Positions 54,692 through 63,465 of a stretch of DNA of 64,000 bases are shown here, one piece after another (position 1 is the stretch's first letter; every line of letters begins with the position of its first letter). The stretch is from positions 410,739-474,738 of the forward strand of contig CAWAYH010000001.1 of the NCBI GenBank assembly GCA_963786195.1. Reading direction: 5' to 3'. The position numbers were made by a program, and so were the translations under genes. The DNA is from CAWAYH01 sp963786195 (GTDB lineage: Bacteria; Acidobacteriota; Vicinamibacteria; Vicinamibacterales; 2-12-FULL-66-21). The notes under the pieces are model-generated. The model was given only the letters and a program-made list of their open reading frames with translations, had not been told where the DNA came from and did not search any database.

Positions 54692-57373
54692 ATGCTGAAA
54701 ACCCGCATCGCCATCATCATCGTGCTCGTCGTCGCGTTCATCGTGTTCCACCTCGTAGAGCGTGCGTGGCACGGCGGATCCATGCCGTCGATGGCCGAGG
54801 AGATCTTCTTCATCGGCGGCCTCGTGGCCGGCGTGTCGCTGCTCGTCGCCGGGCTCTTCCGGCTGCGTCTGATTCAGCGCGTCAACCAGGTCAGCTCGAG
54901 AGCGCTCGAGATCCTTCACGGCGGGAAATGGAGCGGCCGCCTGGAGGAACGCGGCGCCGGCAGCGACCTGACCGAATTGAGCGGCGCGGTGAACCGCCTC
55001 CTGGAGGCTGCAGACACGTCGCAGCAGGAGCTGCGCGAGAGCGAGCACCGCCTCGGCGCGCAGAGCCAGGCGCTGACGGAATTGACGGCCCGACAGGCGG
55101 GCGTGTCGGTCAGCGTGACCGATCGGCTGCGGCTGATCCTGGAAACGTGCGCGCGGACGCTCGGCGCCGCGCGCGTCGGTATGTGGCGGTTCGAGGACAA
55201 CGGCGCCACGATTCGCTGTGACGACCTGTATGTCCTGTCCGCAGGGCGTCACTCGTCCGGCGAGCGCCTCGAGCGGCACGACTTCCCGGCCTACTTCGCC
55301 GCCATCGGCCACGATCGCGTCGTCGCTGCCACCGACGCCCACACCGATCCTCGTACCCGCGAATTCAGTCAGAACTACCTGACGATGCACGGGATCGGTT
55401 CGATGCTCGACGTGCCGCTGCGCCAGGAGGATCGCCCGCTCGGCGTCATGTGCATCGAGCACACGGGCGGACCGCGCGCCTGGACGGTCGATGAGCAGAA
55501 CTTCGCGATTTCGCTGGCCAACCTTGTCGTCGTCGCGCTCGCCGACGCCGATCGACGACAGGCCGTCCAGAATCTCGCGGAGAGCGAGGCGCGCGCGCGC
55601 ATGGTGCTGGACTCGGCGCACGACGCGTTCATCGGCATGGACTCGGAGGGCCGGATCGTGTCGTGGAACGCGCAGGCGGCGTCGACGTTCGGCTGGACCC
55701 GCGACGAAGTCATCGGGCGGCGACTGTCGGATACCATCATTCCGGAGGGTTTCCGCGCGGCACACGAGCACGGCCTGAAGCGATTCCACGAAACGGGCGA
55801 AGCGCCGGTCGTCAACCGCCGGCTCGAGCTGGCGGGGCTCCACCGCGACGGTCACGAGTTTCCGATCGAGATCACGGTCACGAATCCGGTGCGCGCCGGC
55901 CGGGGCTTCTTCTTCGGCGCGTTCCTGCGGGACATCTCCGAGCGTCAGCGGCACGAAGACGAGCTCAAGGCCGCCAAAGACTCGGCGGAGGCGGCGACGC
56001 GCGCGAAGAGCGAGTTCCTGGCGAACATGAGCCACGAGCTCCGGACGCCGCTCAACGGCGTCATCGGCTACGCCCAGCTCCTCCAGCGCGATCGCACGCT
56101 GACGAATTCCCAGCGCGACGCGCTCGACGCGATCAGCGCGTGCGGCGCTCACCTGCTCGATCTCATCAACGACGTGCTCGATCTCTCGAAGATCGAAGCG
56201 GGGCGGATGGACGTCGAGGCCGTGCCCAGCGACGTCAACCAGGTGGCGATCGATCTGAAATACGTCATCGGCGAGCGCACGCAGCGAAAGGGATTGCGAT
56301 TCACGACGCACATCGGCCACGAAGTCCCGGCCAGGGTGGTGCTCGACGGCCGTCACGTGCGGCAGGTCCTCCTGAATCTCCTCGGGAACGCGGTGAAGTT
56401 CACGCCGCAGGGGGAAGTACGGCTGGAGATCTCGGCCCGCGAACCGGGCCGGCTGCAGTTCGACGTCGTGGATACGGGCGTCGGGATCGAGGCCGAGAAT
56501 CTGAGCGTGGTCTTTCAGGCGTTCAGGCAGACCCGCTCGGGCTCCGAGGCAGGCGGGACCGGCCTGGGGCTGACGATCAGCCATCGGCTCGTTCGAGGGA
56601 TGGGCGGCGAGCTGAGGGTGGAGAGCCTGCCAGGCAAGGGCAGCCGCTTCCATTTCGCGCTGCCGCTGGTCGTGGCCGAAGCGCTCGCGACGGCCGAGAC
56701 CGACTCGGATTCCCCCTCGTCGGACGCGCGGCTCGCGCCGGGAACTCAGCTCACGGCGCTCGTCGCGGACGACAGCTCGGTCAACCGGCGGATCCTGGCG
56801 AGCCTGCTCGAGAGCGCGGGAGTGCGCGTCATCACCGCCGCCGGGGGCGTCGAGGCCGTGGAGCTCACGCGTACGCATCGGCCCGACGTCGTCCTGATGG
56901 ATCTGCGCATGAGCGACCTCGATGGCTTCGAGGCCACACGGCGACTGCGTGCCGATCCCCTGACGAGCGCGATACCGGTTCTGGCGGTGTCAGCGAGCGC
57001 GTGGGAAGAAGTGCGTGAAGCGGCGCGGAACGCCGGTGCCGTGGACTTCGTCCCCAAACCCGTCAAGGCGGACGTGCTCTTCGCCAAGCTGCAACGCCAC
57101 GCGGGCGCACGATTCGTGGGCCCGGCGCCGCTGCGGCCCGAGCCGCCCATCACGCCGCCAGAGACCATCGACGCGCGCGCCATCGCCGCGCGGATTCGGG
57201 ACGCCGCCGCGATCGGGAACGTGGCCGACCTCGACGCGCTGGCCGCGCAGTTGTCTGGCGATGACGGACAGGACCGCGGGCTGGGGACGCGTATCGCGAC
57301 GCTCACGGCGTCCTTCGACTACGACGCGCTGATGCAGCTGGCCGACGCCCTCGAATCGCAGACCACGCGGTGA
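54692..57373 (+). CDS. Hybrid sensor histidine kinase (TM-GAF-PAS-HisKA-HATPase-REC)
   Basis: 893 residues. Two N-terminal membrane helices (IAIIIVLVVAFIVFHLV; IFFIGGLVAGVSLLVAGLF) precede a HAMP-like linker, a GAF domain (about 125-290), a PAS domain (about 300-430; DSAHDAFIGMDSEGRIVSWN), the H-box MSHELRTPLNGVIGYAQ (His448), and an HATPase with DVVDTGVGIE and GGTGLGLTIS. A receiver domain carries Asp737 in VVLMDLRMSDLDGFE. A short helical tail ends the protein. The stop overlaps the start of the phosphatase gene (TGATG). The signal sensed is unknown. Confidence 0.92.
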   Translation: MLKTRIAIIIVLVVAFIVFHLVERAWHGGSMPSMAEEIFFIGGLVAGVSLLVAGLFRLRLIQRVNQVSSRALEILHGGKWSGRLEERGAGSDLTELSGAVNRLLEAADTSQQELRESEHRLGAQSQALTELTARQAGVSVSVTDRLRLILETCARTLGAARVGMWRFEDNGATIRCDDLYVLSAGRHSSGERLERHDFPAYFAAIGHDRVVAATDAHTDPRTREFSQNYLTMHGIGSMLDVPLRQEDRPLGVMCIEHTGGPRAWTVDEQNFAISLANLVVVALADADRRQAVQNLAESEARARMVLDSAHDAFIGMDSEGRIVSWNAQAASTFGWTRDEVIGRRLSDTIIPEGFRAAHEHGLKRFHETGEAPVVNRRLELAGLHRDGHEFPIEITVTNPVRAGRGFFFGAFLRDISERQRHEDELKAAKDSAEAATRAKSEFLANMSHELRTPLNGVIGYAQLLQRDRTLTNSQRDALDAISACGAHLLDLINDVLDLSKIEAGRMDVEAVPSDVNQVAIDLKYVIGERTQRKGLRFTTHIGHEVPARVVLDGRHVRQVLLNLLGNAVKFTPQGEVRLEISAREPGRLQFDVVDTGVGIEAENLSVVFQAFRQTRSGSEAGGTGLGLTISHRLVRGMGGELRVESLPGKGSRFHFALPLVVAEALATAETDSDSPSSDARLAPGTQLTALVADDSSVNRRILASLLESAGVRVITAAGGVEAVELTRTHRPDVVLMDLRMSDLDGFEATRRLRADPLTSAIPVLAVSASAWEEVREAARNAGAVDFVPKPVKADVLFAKLQRHAGARFVGPAPLRPEPPITPPETIDARAIAARIRDAAAIGNVADLDALAAQLSGDDGQDRGLGTRIATLTASFDYDALMQLADALESQTTR

Positions 57374-58533
57374 TGCTGGCCGTGCAGCCCACCACTCCCG
57401 CCGCCCCCGACACGACGATCCTCGTCGTCGACGACAGCCCGGTCAACCTGCGGCTGGTCGTGCGGACGCTCGAGGGGCGGGGATACCGCCTGCTGGCCGC
57501 CAAGAGCGGCCGTGCCGCGCTCGACATCGCCCGGCGCACGCGACCCGACCTGATCCTGCTCGACGTGATGATGCCTGAAATGGATGGCTTCGAGGTCTGC
57601 CGCGCGCTCAAGGCCGACCCGGTGACGAAGGACGCCATCGTCGTGTTCCTGTCGGCGCTGGGTGAGGTCAGCGACAAGGTCACGGGTCTCGAGCTGGGCG
57701 CGGCCGACTACATCACGAAACCGATCCAGGCGGAGGAGGTCCTCGCGCGCGTGGCGAACCACGTGGCCCGGCAGCACCTCGAGCGCGAGGTCCGCCGCAG
57801 CCGCGATCGTCTCGAGCACGAGCTCGCCAGCGCAGGCGCGATGCAGCGCCGGATATTGCCAGCGAAACTGCCGTCGGGGCAGGGCGCGACGTTCGCCGCC
57901 TATTACCACACGAGTCTCTACGCCGGCGGCGACTATTACGACGTACTCGTTCTGCCCGATGGTCAGTATGGCGTCTTCGTCGCGGACGTGTCGGGTCACG
58001 GGGCCCCCGCCGCGATCGTCATGGCGATGATCCGGGCCGCGGTGCATGCGTATCGGGGCACCGTGTGCACGCCCGCCGCGCTGCTGCGCTACATCAACCA
58101 GCACTTCGAGTTCCTGTGGGAGACACCGATGTTCGCGACCGCGCTGTCGGCGGTCGTGAATCCGCGCGAGCGGAGCGTCACCGTGGCCTGCGCCGGCCAC
58201 CCCCCGCCGCTTCTCCTCAGAGACGGGAAGGTTCAACCGCTGCCGGTCGAATCGACGCTGCCCGTGCTGATGATGGATCTGCCGTCCGTGCCGGAAGTGC
58301 GTCACTCGCTCCAGGCCGGCGATCGCCTGATCTTCTACACCGATGGCGTCACCGAACGACACGACGCGACCGATGACATGTACGACCTCCCACGCCTGAC
58401 GGCGGCGATCGAGCGTACGGCGACGCTCGATCCAGCCACCCAGATCCAGGCCATCGTCGACGATCTCGACGCGTTTGCCGGCGCTCGTGAGCCGGAGGAC
58501 GATCAGACGCTGCTGGTGATGGCGATGGAATGA
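57373..58533 (+). CDS. Response regulator fused to a SpoIIE/RsbU-type serine phosphatase
   Basis: 386 residues. An N-terminal receiver domain (ILVVDDSPVNLRLVVRTLEG, Asp64 in LILLDVMMPEMDGFE, Lys in ADYITKPIQ) joins through a coiled coil (LEREVRRSRDRLEHELASAG) to a PP2C-like domain with metal-site segments YAGGDYYDV, VFVADVSGHG and RLIFYTDGVTE plus EDDQTLLV. Such proteins dephosphorylate anti-sigma-factor antagonists in partner-switching systems. Overlap with the kinase gene (TGATG) suggests that the kinase phosphorylates its receiver. No antagonist or anti-sigma gene is in the window. Confidence 0.93.
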   Translation: MLAVQPTTPAAPDTTILVVDDSPVNLRLVVRTLEGRGYRLLAAKSGRAALDIARRTRPDLILLDVMMPEMDGFEVCRALKADPVTKDAIVVFLSALGEVSDKVTGLELGAADYITKPIQAEEVLARVANHVARQHLEREVRRSRDRLEHELASAGAMQRRILPAKLPSGQGATFAAYYHTSLYAGGDYYDVLVLPDGQYGVFVADVSGHGAPAAIVMAMIRAAVHAYRGTVCTPAALLRYINQHFEFLWETPMFATALSAVVNPRERSVTVACAGHPPPLLLRDGKVQPLPVESTLPVLMMDLPSVPEVRHSLQAGDRLIFYTDGVTERHDATDDMYDLPRLTAAIERTATLDPATQIQAIVDDLDAFAGAREPEDDQTLLVMAME

Positions 58534-58549
58534 GCGGCGGTCAGGACGC

Positions 58550-59317
58550 CTAGCGGATCGACGCGGCGGTTTCCGGCGTCACCAGGAGATCGCGCATCTG
58601 GCCGTCCGGCCCGAGGCGAGCGAGCGGACGCCCGTTGAGCGTCATCGCGACGGCCCCCGCGTCGCCGAAGCGGAGGGTCAGTTCGCGCGTCGCAGTGAGC
58701 GTCTGACGATCGCCCGGCTCGACGAGACGATACAGGAGGCGTCGGCCGTCCGCGCTTGCGGTCACCCAGCACGTGCGCGACACGTCGAACGTCAGCGTGA
58801 GCGGAGCGCTCCCTGCGGGCGGCGCGTTCGTGGCTGCGGGAGCAGGCGGTGGAGTCTTCGCCTGCGCGGCCGCGTCGGCTGGCGTCGTTGGTGCGGTGCC
58901 CGTCGTCCCGACGGGCCGGGAATCGTTCGCGTCATCTCCGGTGCGCCGCCCGAGGAGCACGGCGGCCGCCACGATGAGCAGCAGGATGGCGACGGCGCTG
59001 CCAAGGCCCGCCCAGTGCGACGACGCCTGCAGCGAGGCGCCGGCCTTGCGGAAGGTTGCGCCGGCCGTTGCGGCAGGCACGGGCGTAGACGGGAACTGTG
59101 CGAAGTATTCGTGCACGGTCCGCTCGGTATCGAGCTCGACCTCTTCGGCGTACGCGCGCACGAAGCCCCGGCCGAACGGTCTCGGCGGAATGGACGACAC
59201 GTCATTCAGCTCGATCGCGGCGAGGATGCGCGGTTGCACGCGAACGATTCGCGCGAGAGAGCTGATTGATAGTCCCTTCGCTTCGCGCGCCGCGCGAAGC
59301 TGGGCGCCGATGTCCAT
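58550..59317 (-). CDS. RodZ-like membrane protein with N-terminal helix-turn-helix
   Basis: 255 residues from ATG 59317. The HTH (IGAQLRAAREAKGLSISSLA, PPRPFGRGFVRAYAEEVELD) is the cytoplasmic RodZ/HTH_25 type. A single membrane helix (LGSAVAILLLIVAAAVLLG) and a Pro/Ala/Thr-rich linker follow. A C-terminal DUF4115-like domain (LTLTFDVSRTCWVTASADGR, LTLRFGDAGAVAMTLNGRPL) completes it. RodZ links MreB to the envelope in cell-shape control. Nearby shape genes are absent, so 'RodZ-like' is safer than RodZ. It converges on the phosphatase gene with a 16-bp spacer. Confidence 0.82.
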   Translation of the reverse strand: MDIGAQLRAAREAKGLSISSLARIVRVQPRILAAIELNDVSSIPPRPFGRGFVRAYAEEVELDTERTVHEYFAQFPSTPVPAATAGATFRKAGASLQASSHWAGLGSAVAILLLIVAAAVLLGRRTGDDANDSRPVGTTGTAPTTPADAAAQAKTPPPAPAATNAPPAGSAPLTLTFDVSRTCWVTASADGRRLLYRLVEPGDRQTLTATRELTLRFGDAGAVAMTLNGRPLARLGPDGQMRDLLVTPETAASIR

Positions 59318-59466
59318 CTGATTTCTCCTCGACGCGCCCGCCTCTAGCGAGCATAGCACCACCGAGGCCCCGTTCTAGCTCAGCCACAAAACATCGGGGC
59401 TCCAGCGTGTCGCGTGTCCACGCCTCGCTTGACTGAGCTGTTCGAGTGTTCCCTAAATATGTCGCC

Positions 59467-60003
59467 ATGCTTCCCGAGATTCCGGTGCGACCGGACGAGC
59501 CCTCGACCCTCGCCGCCGGGGCCGATCGCCGGCTGGACCCGCAATACGTGCCGCTCCAGCGCCTCGTCGGCTGGATCGTGACGGCCTGTTTTGCCTTCGG
59601 GCTGCTGATTGGCGTGGCCATCATCTGGCTGACCGGCGAGCTGCCACGCTGGGCAAACCTGCTGCTGCTGCCCGCCTGGCTGATCGCCGGCGGCGCCATC
59701 GGGTGGTTCTCGTATCGCTGGCCGGTGCGGGTGTACGAGACGACGTCCTACACGTTGGACGATCGGGGCATCGAAATCCGCAGCGGGGTTTACTGGCGGA
59801 GCGTGACGAGCGTGCCGCGAACTCGCGTGCAGCACATCGACGTGTCTCAGGGGCCGATGGAACGCTCCTTCGGCCTCGGCCGGCTTGTGATTCACACCGC
59901 CGGCACCGATCACTCCCGGGTCGAGCTTCCCGGCCTCAGCCATCCCGTCGCGCTGGCGATCCGCAACCATCTCCTGCCACAGGGGAGCGACGATGCGATC
60001 TGA
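59467..60003 (+). CDS. PH-domain (bPH2) membrane protein, YdbS-like
   Basis: 178 residues from ATG 59467; a GTG at 59446 is an alternative start. Two membrane helices (IVTACFAFGLLIGVAIIWL; LLLLPAWLIAGGAIGWFSY) precede the bPH2 domain YTLDDRGIEIRSGVYWRSVT and VPRTRVQHIDVSQGPMERSF. Genes of this type are nearly always followed by a YdbT-like gene, as here with an 11-bp overlap. The pair is thought to form a membrane complex; in Bacillus it is linked to resistance to bacteriocin-like peptides. Confidence 0.87.
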   Translation: MLPEIPVRPDEPSTLAAGADRRLDPQYVPLQRLVGWIVTACFAFGLLIGVAIIWLTGELPRWANLLLLPAWLIAGGAIGWFSYRWPVRVYETTSYTLDDRGIEIRSGVYWRSVTSVPRTRVQHIDVSQGPMERSFGLGRLVIHTAGTDHSRVELPGLSHPVALAIRNHLLPQGSDDAI

Positions 60004-61533
60004 GCGGCGATTGCATCCGCTGTCGTTTCTCTTCAGCCTCGGGTCGCGCCTTCGCGAGTTTCTCGTGCCGGGCCTCGTGGTGCTCGTCGGTGCGGGATCC
60101 GCCGGGTGGGACTGGCAGGGATGGCTGCTGATCTTTCTGATCCCCTCGGCGTTCATCGCGATCGTCCGCAGCCTGTCGGTCCGCTATCGCTTCGACGAGA
60201 GCGAGCTCGTGATCACGAGCGGCGTGTTCGTCCGCAACGAGCGCCACGTGCCGTACGCGCGGGTGCAGAACATCGATGCCGTTCAGAATCTGGTCCACCG
60301 CGCGGTGGGCGTCGTCGACGTCCGGGTGCAAACCGGCGGCGGAGACGAGCCCGAAGCGACGTTGAGCGTGCTGCCGCTGTCGGCACTCGAGGAAATGCGG
60401 GAACGGGTCTTCGCCGGACGAGCAGCGGCCGCGCCGGACGCGATCCGTGAGGTGGCCCCCGAGGTTCGGGAGACGCTGCTCAGACTGGGGCCGCGCGATC
60501 TGGCGCTGCACGGTTTCGTCGAGAGCCGAGGCCTCGATCATTGTCGGCGCCGCATTCGGGCTGCTCTGGGAGTTGGGACTGCTCGACCGCGCCGTGGACG
60601 CGGTCACGGGCGACGAGCACCTCGGGCCGGGGCATCGTTCGGGAAGTCGTCCGCGCCGTCTTCGGTGGCGGCATGCCGTCAGCCTCTCGCGTGGCGCTCG
60701 CGCTCGCGGCGCTGGTTGTGTTCGTGCTCGTGATGCGCGTGCTCTCGATGGGCTGGTCGCTCATCAGGTTGCACGGGTTCGCGCTGACGCGGACCGGCGA
60801 CGACCTGCGCGCGCAATACGGTCTGTTCACACGGATCATCGCGACGATTCCCCTCCACCGCATCCAAATCGTCACGATCAGCGAGGGGCCGCTCCACCGG
60901 TTGTTCCGTCGGTCGTCCGTCCGAGTCGATTCCGCGGGCGGTGACGGCGGGAAGGAGGCAAGCGCCCGGCGTGAGTCGCTGGCGCCGATCATCCGCCGCA
61001 GCGACCTTCCGGGGCTCCTGCGCCACGTCCTGCCGGAGGTCGATCTCGCCGGCGTCCGCTGGTCCCCGGTTGATGCCGGCGCGTTCAGGCGCGTGTTCAA
61101 GCGTTCCTTGATCGTCGCGACGTGGATGACCGTGCCCTTCGTCGCCATGCTTGGATGGTGGACGCTGGCGCTGCTTGCGGTCTTCTGTGCCTGGGCGTGG
61201 TTGAACGCGCGGTTATCCGTGCGCCATCTGGGCTGGGCGATTGTGGACGTCAACGATCCCGGCGCGTCCTCGCCGGGCGCTGGCGCCATCCTGTTCCGGA
61301 GCGGCTGGGTCTCGCGCAGGATCAGCGTCGCCCGATTCACGAAGATTCAGGCGGTGACGTTCAGCGAGTCGCCGTTCGATCGGCGCGCCCGCCACGCGAG
61401 CGTCCAGATCGACACGGCGGGCGCCGGCGACCTCTCACACCGCGTGGATGTCCCGTACCTCGCGCGCGAGACGGCGCGTGCCCTCTACGAGCTGTTGGCC
61501 GTGCGGGCGGCCCGCACGGCCTTCAGATGGTGA
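59993..61533 (+). CDS. Tandem PH-domain (bPH2) membrane protein, YdbT-like, frameshifted
   Basis: About 513 residues if joined. The first part (SLSVRYRFDESELVITSGVF, VPYARVQNIDAVQNLVHRAV) is intact to about 60520. One shift there and another near 60625 lead to the long frame containing GWSLIRLHGFALTRTGDDLR, IPLHRIQIVTISEGPLHRLF and a third module VARFTKIQAVTFSESPFDRR. Three bPH2 modules alternate with membrane helices, as in YdbT. The start ATG at 59993 overlaps the YdbS-like gene. Confidence 0.83.
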
Positions 61534-61535
61534 AC

Positions 61536-61552
61536 GCGGCGGTTACCGCCGC
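61536..61552. terminator. Hairpin between the convergent ydbT-like and ggt genes
   Basis: GCGGCGG and CCGCCGC pair perfectly around TTA, three bases after the YdbT-like stop. Only a short pyrimidine stretch (TCTCCT) follows, so termination would be weak or factor-dependent. Confidence 0.45.
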
Positions 61553-61618
61553 TCTCCTGCGGTCGTCGTCGTCGATCGCGGCGATGTCCGGCCTGCGTCC
61601 AGGTCATTCCAGGTCGAG

Positions 61619-61644
61619 TGTTATCCGTGTTGTCCGTGGTGTTA
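61619..61644. repeat. ATCCGTGTTGTCCGTG array overlapping the ggt stop codon
   Basis: TGTTATCCGTGTTGTCCGTGGTGTTA; the last three bases are the complement of the ggt stop TAA. Same family as 48818-48859. Confidence 0.85.
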
Positions 61645-63465
61645 CTTGGCCCAGGCGTACGCGTCGACGCGTGGATCGGCGCCCGCGGCCAGGAAGCCCG
61701 TCGCGACATTGACGACGATCGCGGCGTTGGCGCCCATCGACCAGGGACCCGACGCGCTCAGCTTGTGGCCTTTCGCGGCGAGCGCTTTCTGCACGGCGTC
61801 GGCCACGCGCGACTCCACCGACAGGTCGCCGGGCCGCATCGTGTGCGGGAACGGCGACGCCGGGAAGCTTCGCGACGACCAGCGCGGAGCCTCGATGGCC
61901 TGCTGCACGTTCATGCCGAAATCCACGACGTTGATCAGCGTCTGCATGGTCCGCATGATTTGATCGTCGCCGCCGGGGCTGCCCAGAATCATGAACGGCT
62001 CGCCATCCTTCATCACGAGCGTGCTCTGCAGCGTGCTGCGCGGCCGCTTGCCGGGCTCGAGCGCGTTGGCCTCTCCGGGCACCAGCGAGTAGTAGTCGCC
62101 GCGGCAATTGAAGATGAAGCCGAGGTCGCCCATCACGACGCCGGTACCCCACGCGCTGTGCAGGCTCGGCTCGAAGCTCACCATGTTGCGATCCTTGTCC
62201 ACCACCGCCAGATAGCTCGTGTCCCCGTCGTGCTCGGCGTCACCCTCGGTCGAGAAATGCACCGGTGGATCGAATTCGCCGGTGCCCTTCATGAACTTCG
62301 ACGGATCGCCCGGACGCATCTCGAGCGAGGCGCGATCCGGATCGATGAGGCCGCGGCGGCCGGCCGCGTACGCCTTGGAGAGCAACCCCTCGTACGGAAT
62401 CTTGATGAAGTCCATGTCGCCGAGGAATTTCTCGCGGTCCGCGAACGCCAGCTTCAGCGCTTCGACGCTCGCGTGGATGAAGTCGGCGCTGTTGTGCCCG
62501 AGCTTCCTGAGGTCGTAACCTTCGAGCAGGTTGAGCGTGATGAGCTCCGCGGGTCCCTGGCTCGCCGACGCGTTCTTGTAGATCTCGTATCCACGATAGT
62601 TCGTCGAGACCGGGCTCTCGACCTTCGCGGTGTAGCTGGCGAAGTCGTCGTAGCGGAACAACCCGCCATTGGCCTCTGAAAACTCGGCCATGGTTTTCGC
62701 GATGTCCCCCTTGTAGAAGCGATCGCGGGCCGAGCGGAGCGCGGCCGATCGTCCCTTCGCCGCTGCCGCTTTCTCGGCGTCGACCAGCTTGCGCAGCGTG
62801 CGGGCGGCGTCGGGGTTGCGGAGCAGCGCGCCTGCGTGTGGCGCCTTGCCGCCCGGCCAGTACAGCTTCACGCTGCTCGGGTACTTCTGCAGCTTCCGGC
62901 CGGCGATGGATCGCGCCAGGCCCTCCGAAAGCGGGAAGCCCTCTTCGGCGATCTCGATCGCCGGCTGCAGCACCTGCGCGAAGGTCATCGTCCCCCAGCG
63001 ATCGAGCAGCGTGAACCAGGCGTCGACCACGCCGGGGACTGTTCCGGAAAGCAGACCGTCGTTGGTGGGCAACTTGCCGTTGTTGTTCTTCATGTACCAG
63101 TCGATCGTGGCCAGCTTCGGGGCCGTGCCTTCGGCGTTGATCGACCAGACCTTTCTGGCCTTCGCGTCGTAGACGAGGAGGACGGCATCGCTGCCGTAAC
63201 CGTTCATGCTGGGATCCACGAGCGCCAGCACGGCCTGCGCCGCGACCGCGGCGTCGAACGCGTTGCCGCCGGCTTCGAGGATCCGCACGCCGGCCTGCGT
63301 GGCCTGATGCTTCATCGTGCTGACGGCATACTGCCGGCCGGTGATGACCGGCCGCATCGTGCGGCCTGCCCGCTGTTCGGGCTCGGCATCGTCCTGGGCC
63401 AGAACCGGTGTCGCCAAGGTGAGCAGGAGCGTGAAACCAGCCAGGAGTCGACGCGCGTTGCGCAT
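61642..63465 (-). CDS. ggt: Gamma-glutamyltransferase
   Basis: 607 residues with signal peptide MRNARRLLAGFTLLLTLATP, then VLAQ. Landmarks are GGNAFDAAVAAQAVLALVDP, NGYGSDAVLLVYDAK, GTVPGVVDAWFTLL, the autoproteolytic nucleophile Thr416 in HDGDTSYLAVVD, and a catalytic-domain end PRSTLQSTLVMKDGEPFMIL with GSPGGDDQI. The precursor cleaves itself before Thr416 into two chains. The enzyme hydrolyses glutathione and gamma-glutamyl compounds in the periplasm. The frame is intact. Confidence 0.93.
   Translation of the reverse strand: MRNARRLLAGFTLLLTLATPVLAQDDAEPEQRAGRTMRPVITGRQYAVSTMKHQATQAGVRILEAGGNAFDAAVAAQAVLALVDPSMNGYGSDAVLLVYDAKARKVWSINAEGTAPKLATIDWYMKNNNGKLPTNDGLLSGTVPGVVDAWFTLLDRWGTMTFAQVLQPAIEIAEEGFPLSEGLARSIAGRKLQKYPSSVKLYWPGGKAPHAGALLRNPDAARTLRKLVDAEKAAAAKGRSAALRSARDRFYKGDIAKTMAEFSEANGGLFRYDDFASYTAKVESPVSTNYRGYEIYKNASASQGPAELITLNLLEGYDLRKLGHNSADFIHASVEALKLAFADREKFLGDMDFIKIPYEGLLSKAYAAGRRGLIDPDRASLEMRPGDPSKFMKGTGEFDPPVHFSTEGDAEHDGDTSYLAVVDKDRNMVSFEPSLHSAWGTGVVMGDLGFIFNCRGDYYSLVPGEANALEPGKRPRSTLQSTLVMKDGEPFMILGSPGGDDQIMRTMQTLINVVDFGMNVQQAIEAPRWSSRSFPASPFPHTMRPGDLSVESRVADAVQKALAAKGHKLSASGPWSMGANAAIVVNVATGFLAAGADPRVDAYAWAK

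Noticed and set aside
54518..56878. 786-codon open frame on the minus strand
   Set aside because: Antisense to the hybrid histidine kinase, which has all domain motifs.
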